Shown here in pieces: positions 34,346 through 42,868 of a stretch of DNA of 46,939 nucleotides. Numbering within the stretch: position 1 is the stretch's first letter; the number at the start of each line of letters is the position of its first letter. The position numbers and the translations under genes were made by a program. The notes beneath the pieces were generated by a model. The model was not told the DNA's origin. It did no database searches and saw only the letters and a list, made by a program, of their open reading frames with translations. Source of the stretch: Clostridiales bacterium UBA1770 (GTDB taxonomy: Bacteria; Bacillota; Clostridia; Oscillospirales; CAG-272); the NCBI GenBank assembly GCA_002315325.1, contig DCGU01000089.1, forward strand, positions 1 to 46,939. The letters are read 5' to 3'.

Positions 34346-35389
34346 TTATTGGAAAATACTGTTGTCTTTGACCTTGGAAATCACGCGGATGACTTCCAGA
34401 GCCTCGGCCAACGTTACAGGGTGCGGTTTGTTTTCACGAATGGCTGCGTACAAATGGTCCCAAATACGCGGGCAGTCGCCGTAGTTTTCGTAGGGAATGA
34501 CGGTGTCAATCCACTGCAGCGTCTCCGTCGAGCCGAAGGAAGCGTTGGTGCCGGGGGTGGACGGGTCGGAAATCACCTTGCCGAGTTTTTGTGCCGGGTC
34601 AAGGTAACGCACGTGGAAACCGTCTCTTTCACTGACCAGCGTACCCTTGGAACCGTAAATCATATATTCGGGGACGGGCAGGGCACAGCCGCCGGAAATC
34701 TCCATATCGACGATGCGGCCGTTTTTGCCGGTGAAGACAATCTTAACGTGGTCTTCGCAGTCGCCGCCGGCTGCCACGTGATTCAGGTTCGAATACAGCA
34801 CGGTATAGGCGCCCTCGCAGAACTGCAGGGAATGGTCCACGATATGCGGACCCCAGTTGCGCAGCTGTCCGCCGCCGGAAGCCGACAGGGTCTGCCAGTC
34901 GTCACGGCGGTCATAATCGTTGCGTGCCAACTTGATTTCAAATACGTTGCCCAGAATGCCGGAATCAATAATCTTGTTGACCTGCTCGAAACCGTTTTCA
35001 AAACGGCGGTTGTGGCGCAGATAGAGGTGGGGACCTGCGGGTTGGGAACCCAGCGCGGCCAGTTCCTCGGCCTGTGCGGCGTTGACGCAGAACGGTTTTT
35101 CCAATTGAACGTCCTTGCCGGCCAGCAGTGCCAATTTGGCATGGGCATAGTGGTCAATCGAACGGGTGGCGATATCCACCAGTTCAACGTCGGGGTCTTT
35201 GACGAGTTCTTCAATGGTCGCGTAGGCCTTGGCACCGAGTTTTTGCGCCCATTCGTTTCTGCGCGTTTCAATGCAGTCGCAAACGGCAACGATTTGGAAC
35301 TTATCCGTGCGGGGAGCCAGTTCCGGGATATGCATGCCGACGCCGGCACGACCGAGGCCGACAAGACCGATTTTAATAGGATTAGCCAT
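34346..35389 (-). CDS. Gfo/Idh/MocA family oxidoreductase
   Basis: 347 aa with GGAGG before ATG. N-terminal Rossmann fold IKIGLVGLGRAGVGMH, the family's EKPF motif (QLEKPFCVNAAQAEE, about 94-108), and a C-terminal beta-sheet domain with RNWGPHIVDHSLQF, where Asp and His are likely catalytic. Uses NAD(P) to oxidise or reduce a sugar or inositol derivative. It is downstream of a TIM-barrel isomerase in a two-gene operon, a pairing typical of inositol or unusual-sugar catabolism; the substrate is not known. Confidence 0.87.
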   Translation of the reverse strand: MANPIKIGLVGLGRAGVGMHIPELAPRTDKFQIVAVCDCIETRRNEWAQKLGAKAYATIEELVKDPDVELVDIATRSIDHYAHAKLALLAGKDVQLEKPFCVNAAQAEELAALGSQPAGPHLYLRHNRRFENGFEQVNKIIDSGILGNVFEIKLARNDYDRRDDWQTLSASGGGQLRNWGPHIVDHSLQFCEGAYTVLYSNLNHVAAGGDCEDHVKIVFTGKNGRIVDMEISGGCALPVPEYMIYGSKGTLVSERDGFHVRYLDPAQKLGKVISDPSTPGTNASFGSTETLQWIDTVIPYENYGDCPRIWDHLYAAIRENKPHPVTLAEALEVIRVISKVKDNSIFQ

Positions 35390-35437
35390 CTTTGTTTCCT
35401 CCGTGAATTATAAATGGTGTGTGATATGCGGGATACT

Positions 35438-36175
35438 TTAAACGCCCCAGGAACGGATGAGTTCGCGGGATTCCTGCAGGTCGACCAGTGGCTCACGCAG
35501 GTGCGTGTCCTGCTCGACCAAAATCCATTTGTCATAGCCGCGGCGGATGCATTCCGTGACGACGAAGCGGTTGGCCTCAAGGAGTTCGCCCTCGCCCAGC
35601 GCACAGAAACGGCCTTTGCCGAGCCACACCGGGTGTTCGGCGTCGGTTTTCCAGTCTTTTAAGTGGATGGCGATGATGCGGTCGTAGTAGCGGTTGAAAA
35701 TCGTTTCAATATCACCGCCTGCCGCACAAAGATGACCGACGTCCAACAGCAGCCCCGCATCCGGACATTCCGTCATAAAACGAATCAATTCGTCCTGCTT
35801 TTCCACGCAGGTGCCGAGATGATTGTGAATGGCCGAACGGACGCCGAAGCGCATGCTCGCCGCACTTTGATAATTGCTCTGTCGGATGAAGGTATCCAGC
35901 GGCTTGCCGCCGTCTGCGTTAATCCAAACGTATTCTTTTCGAAAAGCAGCCGTAAAGTGAATGGAATCTTCAATCACAGGCGACTCGCAGGTGGCAAAAT
36001 CCATACCGAGTTTAGCCAACAGCGTTGCCTTTGTCACGGCTTCCTGGGCCGAGGTGACGCGCAGCCGCTCGATGCCGTCGTATCCGATGGCTTTAATCTG
36101 CTCCATGCGCAATTCGTAATCGTAGGTGCCGCCGTAGTATTCGTTCATGCCGTAGTCCGCTATGCCGATTTTCAT
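35438..36175 (-). CDS. Sugar phosphate isomerase/epimerase
   Basis: 245 aa; start at 36175 because AAGGAGACCACC precedes that ATG (a 60-nt longer frame has no site). TIM-barrel signs are MKIGIADYGMNEYYGG, IKAIGYDGIERL, LLLDVGHLCAAG and AIHLKDWK with the metal-binding Asp/His. The glutamate usually found in the fourth strand is not obvious. First gene of the operon with the Gfo/Idh/MocA oxidoreductase, 48 nt apart. Confidence 0.82.
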   Translation of the reverse strand: MKIGIADYGMNEYYGGTYDYELRMEQIKAIGYDGIERLRVTSAQEAVTKATLLAKLGMDFATCESPVIEDSIHFTAAFRKEYVWINADGGKPLDTFIRQSNYQSAASMRFGVRSAIHNHLGTCVEKQDELIRFMTECPDAGLLLDVGHLCAAGGDIETIFNRYYDRIIAIHLKDWKTDAEHPVWLGKGRFCALGEGELLEANRFVVTECIRRGYDKWILVEQDTHLREPLVDLQESRELIRSWGV

Positions 36176-36238
36176 GGTGGTCTCCTTTTCAAAAACAGTA
36201 TTTGTAAAACGTGATGCAATTTCAATTTGGGTCAAATA

Positions 36239-36267
36239 ATCATAACATAAGAAAATGAAAATGGCAA
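36239..36267 (-). promoter_or_regulatory. Promoter of the isomerase-oxidoreductase operon
   Basis: On the minus strand TTGCCA (36262-36267) and TATGAT (36239-36244) are 17 nt apart, 63 nt before the start codon. Confidence 0.5.
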
Positions 36268-36331
36268 TACTTATTATTTAAAATCGTCCGGTCTGCTGTT
36301 CACGGAGAAAATGGCAGAAAACCGACGGCGT

Positions 36332-36378
36332 AAAAAAGAGAAAATCTTCTTTTCTTTTTCGGCGGATTACGATATAAT
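36332..36378 (+). promoter_or_regulatory. Promoter module, copy 5
   Basis: An A/T-rich hairpin (AAAAAGAGAA against TTCTTTTCTTTTT) is followed, 19 nt after the CTTTT box, by TATAAT at 36373-36378 in the context ACGATATAATGATAG. The neighbouring gene upstream is on the other strand, so the hairpin has no gene to terminate here. Confidence 0.7.
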
Positions 36379-36438
36379 GATAGTACAAAACCTGAACCAT
36401 AAGAATAAATAAAAATGACAGGGGGCAATAGGAATACG

Positions 36439-37014
36439 ATGAAAACGATTAAAGACAAGTATTTGGTTGTCGGTGCCGACTTTGCCGGCTATCCTTTGAA
36501 GGAGGCCGTTTGTGCCCATCTGCGTGAGAAGGGGTGGAAGATTACCGACCTCGGTGTCACGGACCCCACCGTCGAAGATACGGAAAATATGTTCCACCGC
36601 GTCGGTTTGCGCGTCGGCGCCAAAATCTCCGAGGGGGAATTTGAACGTGCGCTCTTGTTCTGCGGAACCGGTATGGGTATCCATATCGCAGCAAGCAAAT
36701 GCCCCGGTGTGCATGCCGGCGTTGTCGAGTCCGTTCCTGCTGCGCTGCGTGCCATTACGGGAAACGGCGTCAACGTTTTGGCAATGGGCGCGTTTTACGT
36801 TGCCCCCGCAATGGGCTGCGATATTGCCGATGCCTACCTTGGTGCCGAACTCGGGTCCGGGTACGAATGGTGGCATAACTTTTACGAATTCCATAAGCTG
36901 GCCATCGACGAGTTAAATGCTTTTGACTACGAGGCCTACAAGAAGAACGGCTTTAAGCTGAACCATCTCGGTGACTATCCGCTGACGTTGGAAAAAAAGT
37001 CGGAAGATAAATAA
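36439..37014 (+). CDS. RpiB/LacA/LacB family sugar-phosphate isomerase
   Basis: 191 aa; ATG 36439 is preferred over an in-frame ATG at 36415 (AGGA lies 6 nt before it). The start YLVVGADFAGYPLKEAV matches the family's GxDHAGxxLK with Phe in place of His, and FCGTGMGIHIAASK holds the catalytic Cys. NGVNVLAMGAFYVAP corresponds to NVLxLGxRV. About 40 residues longer than RpiB because of a C-terminal tail with WWHNFYEFHK. The His-to-Phe change suggests a substrate other than ribose 5-phosphate. Operon with the GHL6-type hydrolase. Confidence 0.82.
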   Translation: MKTIKDKYLVVGADFAGYPLKEAVCAHLREKGWKITDLGVTDPTVEDTENMFHRVGLRVGAKISEGEFERALLFCGTGMGIHIAASKCPGVHAGVVESVPAALRAITGNGVNVLAMGAFYVAPAMGCDIADAYLGAELGSGYEWWHNFYEFHKLAIDELNAFDYEAYKKNGFKLNHLGDYPLTLEKKSEDK

Positions 37015-37153
37015 GCAGTTGCGGTTGCTTTTTCACGACAGCGGCAAAAAACGAACGACGCGGGAAAATGCATCTCTCTTTGAAAAAAACGAAATAACAA
37101 CAATCATCAACAAAAAACGACAAAAAACGATACAAACGGAGGCAGTGAATACT

Positions 37154-39100
37154 ATGGCTATTCGGGACAAACATTGCGTACATTTGGATTTTCACACGTC
37201 GCACGAAATTGAAAATATCGGCGGCGGTTTCGATAAAGAGGAGTTTAAGCAAAACCTGCGTACGGCGGGGATTGACTCCATCACGTTATTTGCCAAGTGC
37301 CATCACGGCAATATGTACTATTATTCCGAAAAGTACTACACGCACCCGCACCTGGTCAAGCCCCTCTTGGATTTACAGCTGGAAGCCTGCCGTGAAATCG
37401 GCGTGTCTGCCAAAATCTATATTTCCGCGGGCCTGGACGAATACAGCGCACGCACGCACCCCGAATGGCTGACGGTGGGGGAGGACGGTACGCCGCAGAA
37501 TATGCTGAAACCCTATTTCCATCATCTGTGCTTCAATACGCCCTATTTGGACCTGCTTGTCGGGCAGACGAAAGAAGTCACCGCCAAATATATGCCGGAC
37601 GGTCTGTTCTTTGATATCGTCTCTCCCGAACCCTGCTGCTGCCCCGCCTGCCGTGCCGAGATGGCGCGTGATGGGCGTGACTGGCACAACCACGCCGACG
37701 TCATGGCGCAGGCCGAGAAGGTATTCCGCCGCTGGGTGGGAATCATCACCGAGACCGTGCACGCCATCAAACCCGACGCCCTGGTCTTCTTCAATGCCGG
37801 CGACTATCCCACGGGACAGCCCTTCTACGCCGACTGTAACGACCAGCTCGAGGCCGAGTCACTGCCCACGGGCGGTTGGGGTTACGATCATTTTCCCATG
37901 GTCATGGCCAACCTGCGCCGCAAGGGCAAGAACTGCATCGGTATGACCGGTAAGTTCCACAAAACGTGGGGCGAATTCGGCGGCTTCAAATATAAAAACG
38001 CCCTGTTGTACGAGGGGGCCCAATGCGTGGCATTAGGTGCCGGCCTGTCGGTCGGCGACCAGCTGCATCCGAGCGCCAAATTGGACGCCTATACCTATGA
38101 AAACGTGGGTAACGCTGTGGCGTATATGAAAGAACGTGAACCCTGGCGCGGCGGGGAATACCTGCCCGAATTCGCCGTGTTTGCCGGATGTCATACCGGC
38201 CGCAGCGGTGAAAGCCGCGGACGCACGGGTTTGTGCCGCATGCTGTTCGAGGAAAAATATCAGTTCGACTTGATTGATTACACCGAAGTATCCAATAAAT
38301 ATCCCTTGATTGTGATGGCCGACGAACAGTATGAACTGTGCGACGAGGAATATGCCGCCCTTCGTGCCTACGTGGACAACGGAGGCCTGATTTTGGCTAC
38401 CGGCCGTGCACCTTTGTACAAGGGTGAGATTGCATTCGACCTGGGTGCTTCGTTTGTCGGCCCCGACGTATACTCCCCGTCCTATATCCACACCGATTAT
38501 CCGCTGGCGGCTGCCAACGATATGGACGTCGTTTTGTACACACCTTTCTATCAGATTAACGTACGCGATGGCGGCCGGAAACTGGCCGACCAGGTACAGC
38601 CCTATTTCAAACGCGAATTCGATCATTTCTCCAGCCACAACAACACGCCGCCCTGCCGCGATAAGCGTGTACCTGTCATTACTGCGGGCCGCGACGGTAT
38701 CTACGTTGCCTGCGAGATTTGCACCGACTATGCCCGCACGGGGTCACTGTCCTCCAAGCAGGTGATGCTGCCGCTTTTGCGTATGCTGCACCCCAACGTC
38801 GACAAGACCGTGCAGACCAATCTGCCGGCCGGCGGTAAGGCGCTTGTATACAAGAAGGACGACCGCTATATTCTGCACCTGTTGTATGCGAACACCGTCA
38901 AACGCGGGGAAGGGGTGGAGGTCATCGAGGACCTTGTTACCATAGCCGATATCAACGTCAGCCTCAAATTGCCGCAGCCGATTACCAAGGCTGTGCTGCA
39001 GCCGGAGGGCAAAACGTTGGCATTGCAGGGCGACGGTGACCGCATTGCGTTCACGCTGGACAAATTCAAGTGCTACGCCATCGTGGAATTGATTCCTTAA
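37154..39100 (+). CDS. GHL6-type TIM-barrel hydrolase with beta-galactosidase-like C-terminus
   Basis: 648 aa; start ATG 37154 after GGAGGCAG; the frame is open 135 nt further upstream but without a site. N-terminal barrel: HLDFHTSHEI, AGIDSITLFAKCHHGNMYYY, then PDGLFFDIVSPEPCCCPACR (about 155-174), the mark of the hypothetical glycosyl hydrolase 6 family. EYLPEFAVFAGCHTGR begins a flavodoxin-like trimerisation domain as in GH42, and the last 130 residues form a beta-sandwich. No signal peptide. No activity is established to my knowledge; the Asp in FFDIV and cysteine-bound metal are worth testing. Confidence 0.78.
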   Translation: MAIRDKHCVHLDFHTSHEIENIGGGFDKEEFKQNLRTAGIDSITLFAKCHHGNMYYYSEKYYTHPHLVKPLLDLQLEACREIGVSAKIYISAGLDEYSARTHPEWLTVGEDGTPQNMLKPYFHHLCFNTPYLDLLVGQTKEVTAKYMPDGLFFDIVSPEPCCCPACRAEMARDGRDWHNHADVMAQAEKVFRRWVGIITETVHAIKPDALVFFNAGDYPTGQPFYADCNDQLEAESLPTGGWGYDHFPMVMANLRRKGKNCIGMTGKFHKTWGEFGGFKYKNALLYEGAQCVALGAGLSVGDQLHPSAKLDAYTYENVGNAVAYMKEREPWRGGEYLPEFAVFAGCHTGRSGESRGRTGLCRMLFEEKYQFDLIDYTEVSNKYPLIVMADEQYELCDEEYAALRAYVDNGGLILATGRAPLYKGEIAFDLGASFVGPDVYSPSYIHTDYPLAAANDMDVVLYTPFYQINVRDGGRKLADQVQPYFKREFDHFSSHNNTPPCRDKRVPVITAGRDGIYVACEICTDYARTGSLSSKQVMLPLLRMLHPNVDKTVQTNLPAGGKALVYKKDDRYILHLLYANTVKRGEGVEVIEDLVTIADINVSLKLPQPITKAVLQPEGKTLALQGDGDRIAFTLDKFKCYAIVELIP

Positions 39101-39131
39101 TACACCGCAAAATAAACCGGAGGGCAAAAGC

Positions 39132-39950
39132 GTGAAAGAATATTTGTACGGTTTACGTCAACGCACGGGGCGTGCCCCCGTGATCAAAAAACTCGGGGCC
39201 GTAAAACCGGGTATGGAACAAACTCCTTTTATATACAAAGGGGAACTGTATTTTGCCGAGAGCCAGGGTGCGGATGACGTTTGTCCCGTACAGTATATTC
39301 GTATTCGAAACGAAAAAACGGGGCAGGTCAGCGCCCCGTTCGGTCTTAACCGCTATTTTGCCAGTGCCTATGCTACGGATGAGGCCGTGTACGTGTTTGC
39401 CACGTCACTCCGTGATGACAAACCGATGACCATGTATGAAAGTGAAGATGCCGGCGCTTGGCATGACCCGCGCGGCGGACATGAGGTTTGCCTGTTCCGT
39501 TCCGCAGACCTTGCAAATTGGGAAGAAATGACCGTGCTGCACGTCCCCGAAAAACGCTTGTGGAACACCTCGGTGTGTTACGGTGACGGCCGCTATATCA
39601 TGGCGATTGAAGTGCGCGGGGAAGAGGGGTATCCCAACCCGTATATCGGTGTGGACTTTACCACGTTTTTTGCGCAGTCCACCGATTTGGTACATTGGGA
39701 AATGCTGCCGGATGAATATTCTTACACGCCGGCCCGATACAATGCCTGCCCGGTCCTGCGTTATACTGCAGGGTATTATTATATGATTTGTTTGGAGGCG
39801 TTGCCTTGTGCGCGTTACGCCCCCTATATTTACCGTTCCCGGGATTTGTTCAATTGGGAGGTCGGTTTCCACAACCCCGTGATGATGTGGGGGGGACGAC
39901 GACCGCCGTGTCAAGCCGGGTGCCGTGCTGACACCGGCCGAGCTCGACCT
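39132..39950 (+). pseudogene. GH43/GH32-like propeller hydrolase, frameshifted and truncated
   Basis: The intact part (about 255 codons) has propeller turns RSADLANWEEM, QSTDLVHWEML and RSRDLFNWEVG. At a run of seven G (39889-39895) the frame is lost; with six G it would continue as WGDDDRRVKPGAVLTPAELDLL, a natural continuation. After about 39950 this frame also turns to nonsense and stops at 40029-40031. So the gene lost its 3' part. Third gene of the operon after the GHL6-type hydrolase. Without correction the frame runs to 40103 with a spurious tail. Confidence 0.65.
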
Positions 39951-40462
39951 GCTCGGATATCTTTTGCCGCGGTACCATTGCCACGGTATCAGCGCCCGCG
40001 GGGGCCGAGATTCTCAGCCGTTTGGCGGATGACAACGACGCGCCGCTTTGCGACTGCTCCATGGGGCTGTGGACCAATCCCATCGGCGGCAAAATCGCCG
40101 TGAGTGCGTATTATCCCTGGAGTGAATTATCCGACAGCCAAAAGTCCGCGCAGCTCAAGCGGCTGTTCGTTGCTCTTTCCGGCAACACGCTGCCCGCGTA
40201 CGTGGCTTCCTATCACCGTGTGCGGCTCGTTGTTCGCCGGACGGTGAAACGTAATCTTGGCTGCGTGCTGCTCAATACCAACATGGACACGCTGCAAAAT
40301 GTGCAGGTGGCCGTTTGCGGTCATTACAGGCAGGCAACGATTACGGACGAATCTATGGGGGAAGTCGTCCTGTCCGGTACTGCCGATGAAAACGGTTATA
40401 CGACGTTTACGCTGCCCGCCATGGCGCCCTACGCCATGTATTTGTTACAAATGCGCGGATGA
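39951..40462 (+). pseudogene. C-terminal fragment of a second, GH42-like hydrolase
   Basis: In another frame a coherent protein end is present: GTIATVSAPAGAEILSRLAD, then CSMGLWTNPIGGKIAVSAYY, SGNTLPAYVASYHRVRLVVR and LLNTNMDTLQNVQVAV, ending at TGA 40460-40462. This resembles the C-terminal domains of GH42-type glycosidases and not the end of a propeller. There is no start codon with a ribosome site in the upstream part (a TTG at 40022 lies inside the domain). A deletion probably joined the front of one gene to the back of another. Confidence 0.6.
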
Positions 40463-40629
40463 CGTTATGAACGTCACGGCCGACAGCCGACAACCGACAG
40501 CCGCAACGTCTGCCCGGAAAAAATCACCGCCGGCCGTCATTTGATTTTGACACCGGAAAGAAACGCAGTCGGCGGGGGACAGCAGTGAAGGGCAGGCGTC
40601 AACCGCAGCGGCCGTATACTCGAAAAAGT

Positions 40630-40662
40630 TGGCTTTATTTTTGCGGTCAATGACGATATAAT
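40630..40662 (+). promoter_or_regulatory. Promoter module, copy 6
   Basis: GAAAAAGTTGGCTTTATTTTT is the right arm and T-tract of the module with few changes; TATAAT stands at 40657-40662 with the same 19-nt spacing and the ACGATATAATGATAG context. The left hairpin arm is not recognisable. Confidence 0.7.
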
Positions 40663-40699
40663 GATAGCCATAAAATGAAATCGGCAAAGGATGAAAGCA

Positions 40700-41245
40700 A
40701 TGGACGTTTATTATCGGGATGACGATATCGTCATTCGCAAAATGAAAGCGGACGATGCCGCTGTGTTCTTCAACACCTACGCTTCCTACGGTTGGCATCC
40801 CAATATTGCCACGTATGAAAAGTATTATGAGGAAGAAAAGGCGGGGGATAGAAAAGTTTTCATCGCCGAATACAAAGGGGAAGTCAGCGGTATCTGTACC
40901 CTTGTTAAAAATCCCACGGAAGGACCGTGGGTGGGCACGGGGTACCCTGAAATTGTCGATTTGTGCGTTTTCTTTTCTCGTCACAGGTTGGGCATCGGCA
41001 GCAAATTGCTTGACGCTGCCGAACGGGAGGCCTCGTTGTGGGCGGATACCGTTTATCTTGCCGTGGGGGTTCATTCCGGATACGGAGCGGCACAGCGGAT
41101 GTACGTGAAGCGAGGGTATAACTTCGACGGCAGCGGCGTATGGTATCGCGGCAAACCCTTGGCACAGTATGCCGACTGCTGTAATGATGACGATTTGCTT
41201 TTGTATATGTCAAAATCGTTGTTTGTAGAAAAAACGACGAAATGA
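40700..41245 (+). CDS. GNAT-family N-acetyltransferase
   Basis: 181 aa from ATG 40700 (AAAGGATG 6 nt before it; the ATG at 40691 is part of that site). IRKMKADDAAVFFNTYASYG opens the fold, VDLCVFFSRHRLGIGSKLLD holds the acetyl-CoA loop (R-x-x-G-I-G) and YGAAQRMYVKRGYNFDGSGV is the closing strand. Substrate unknown. First gene of a three-gene unit with a zinc-ribbon protein and an Eis-like acetyltransferase. Confidence 0.85.
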   Translation: MDVYYRDDDIVIRKMKADDAAVFFNTYASYGWHPNIATYEKYYEEEKAGDRKVFIAEYKGEVSGICTLVKNPTEGPWVGTGYPEIVDLCVFFSRHRLGIGSKLLDAAEREASLWADTVYLAVGVHSGYGAAQRMYVKRGYNFDGSGVWYRGKPLAQYADCCNDDDLLLYMSKSLFVEKTTK

Positions 41246-41289
41246 GACCTTTTTCACAAACAAAATGGGGAAATATGCGTAGGTGAACC

Positions 41290-41523
41290 ATGCAGCAGGT
41301 TAAACTGAATGAGTTAAAAATGAATACGCGTGCCGAGGCAATCGGCTTTTTGAAAAAACTGTGGCGGGAGGAACCGACCGCCTGCCCGATATGCGGGCAA
41401 ACGTTGGAAATCCTACACAAAAAAGCCAAAAAAGACAGCAGTGATTGGCAGTGCAAAACCTGCGATAAAACGTTTAAAGCATTCAACTTGCCGGACGAAA
41501 TCAACGCGCAAATGCCGAATTGA
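41290..41523 (+). CDS. Small zinc-ribbon protein
   Basis: 77 aa. A basic helix (NTRAEAIGFLKKLWREEP) is followed by CPICGQTLE and, 24 residues on, CKTCDKTFKAF: one treble-clef or zinc-ribbon site. RNA or protein binding is possible; I do not recognise the family. Weak ribosome site (TAGGTG). Lies between two acetyltransferase genes. Confidence 0.7.
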   Translation: MQQVKLNELKMNTRAEAIGFLKKLWREEPTACPICGQTLEILHKKAKKDSSDWQCKTCDKTFKAFNLPDEINAQMPN

Positions 41524-41595
41524 GATAATCTTTCTCATCACTTCATTTTTATTTCTAATAAAAACAACGACAACGTTAAAAAGGCGGGAAACAGT

Positions 41596-42717
41596 ATGTT
41601 AGAATTTGTAACAGCAACCAAACAGGATAAGGCCGATATTATCGACCTGGCCAATTACGTATTTTCACACGACCATTGTCCCCACGATTTTAAAACCTTA
41701 CTGCCGAAGTCCTATTCCGACGAGGTTGACGGCCTGGGCGGCACGCACTACGTTGCCCGTGAAGACGGCAAACTCAAGGCGATGATGGCATGCCGTCCCG
41801 CCACTGTTAAAGTGCTAAATGACGCGCTGGAGATTGGTTTGGTCGGTAACGTCTGCGTGCACCCTTATGAACGCGGCCGCGGACTGATGCAGACGCTCAT
41901 GCACAATCTGATGGATGACGCACGTGCAAACGGTATGGATATGTTGGTGTTGGGCGGACAAAGACAACGCTACGCTTATTACGGGTATGAAAAAGCCGGA
42001 TACGCTTTCCAGTATTCCATCAATCGGGCCAATCTGCTCCATGGATTTATCGGGACGGACACCGCCGGTATCACGTTTGTCGATTTGAAAAAAGGGGATA
42101 CGGCGTCCGTCGCTTTTGCCAATGCGCTGGTAGAAAAACAGGCCATGTATATGGTGCGCCCGGCACAGGAATTTGTGGACATCGTACACTCCTGGACGTC
42201 GCCCTGCCGTATGATTTACAAAAACGGCGCGCCCATTGGGTTTATGGTCGGCAATTTGGACGAGGTACAGCTGGTCGACGAGAATGATTACGGTTCCGTT
42301 GTTCGTGCCGCGTTTGATACCTTCGGCTATGATTCCGTCAACGTGAACGTGGCGCCGTTTGATAAGGGACGCGCGGAATATCTTTTGCATAATGCCGAAA
42401 ACTGCACCCTCGTCCCAAAGAAACAGATATTGGTGTTCAATTTTGCGCGCGTTATCACGGTGCTCGGCAATTTGTGTGCCTCCATTCGTCACCTGAACGA
42501 CTTGGATACCGTTGTTACGTTCGGGGAGGAAACGCTGCATATCGTCGTGAAGGACGGCAAAGTTAACGTGGAAAAGGCAGAACCGTCGGCCGATACCCCT
42601 AAATATTCTGTCAATGAAGCCGAAATGAAAATGTTCTCCCTGCAGTACTTTGACGACGATACCTTCGGCAATCTCTTCCCCCTGCCGTTCTTTTTCCATC
42701 GCGCCGACGCTTATTGA
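41596..42717 (+). CDS. Eis-like N-acetyltransferase (second copy)
   Basis: 373 aa, site AAGGCGGG. GLVGNVCVHPYERGRGLMQTL (about 76-96) is the acetyl-CoA loop; LGGQRQRYAYYGYEKAGY has the GNAT closing motif. A second GNAT-like domain and an SCP2-like C-terminal part follow. Same architecture as the protein at 8502-9641 but with Asn/Asp/Tyr codons ending in C before Val, in line with the rest of the window. Ends 45 nt before a terminator. Confidence 0.82.
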   Translation: MLEFVTATKQDKADIIDLANYVFSHDHCPHDFKTLLPKSYSDEVDGLGGTHYVAREDGKLKAMMACRPATVKVLNDALEIGLVGNVCVHPYERGRGLMQTLMHNLMDDARANGMDMLVLGGQRQRYAYYGYEKAGYAFQYSINRANLLHGFIGTDTAGITFVDLKKGDTASVAFANALVEKQAMYMVRPAQEFVDIVHSWTSPCRMIYKNGAPIGFMVGNLDEVQLVDENDYGSVVRAAFDTFGYDSVNVNVAPFDKGRAEYLLHNAENCTLVPKKQILVFNFARVITVLGNLCASIRHLNDLDTVVTFGEETLHIVVKDGKVNVEKAEPSADTPKYSVNEAEMKMFSLQYFDDDTFGNLFPLPFFFHRADAY

Positions 42718-42761
42718 TAACAGCGTCCCCGATGAAATTGACGTATTATATTGATAAACGA

Positions 42762-42797
42762 AATGCACCTGCCGTTTTGGGCAGGTGCATTGTCTTT
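42762..42797. terminator. Bidirectional terminator between convergent genes
   Basis: AATGCACCTGCC (42762-42773) pairs exactly with GGCAGGTGCATT (42780-42791), followed by GTCTTT. It lies only 5 nt from the stop of the corrected metallophosphoesterase frame (42796-42798). Confidence 0.85.
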
Positions 42798-42868
42798 ATT
42801 GCGGATTGACGATCTCAAAAAAGATGATTTCCGAGGCATATGCTTTTCGGTTGGCGTAATATTCTGCG

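Noticed and set aside
40463..40630. Short CCGACAG-type microrepeats (about 40480-40505) after the chimeric pseudogene
   Set aside because: Only three or four imperfect 7-10 nt units; too short to call a functional repeat or CRISPR.
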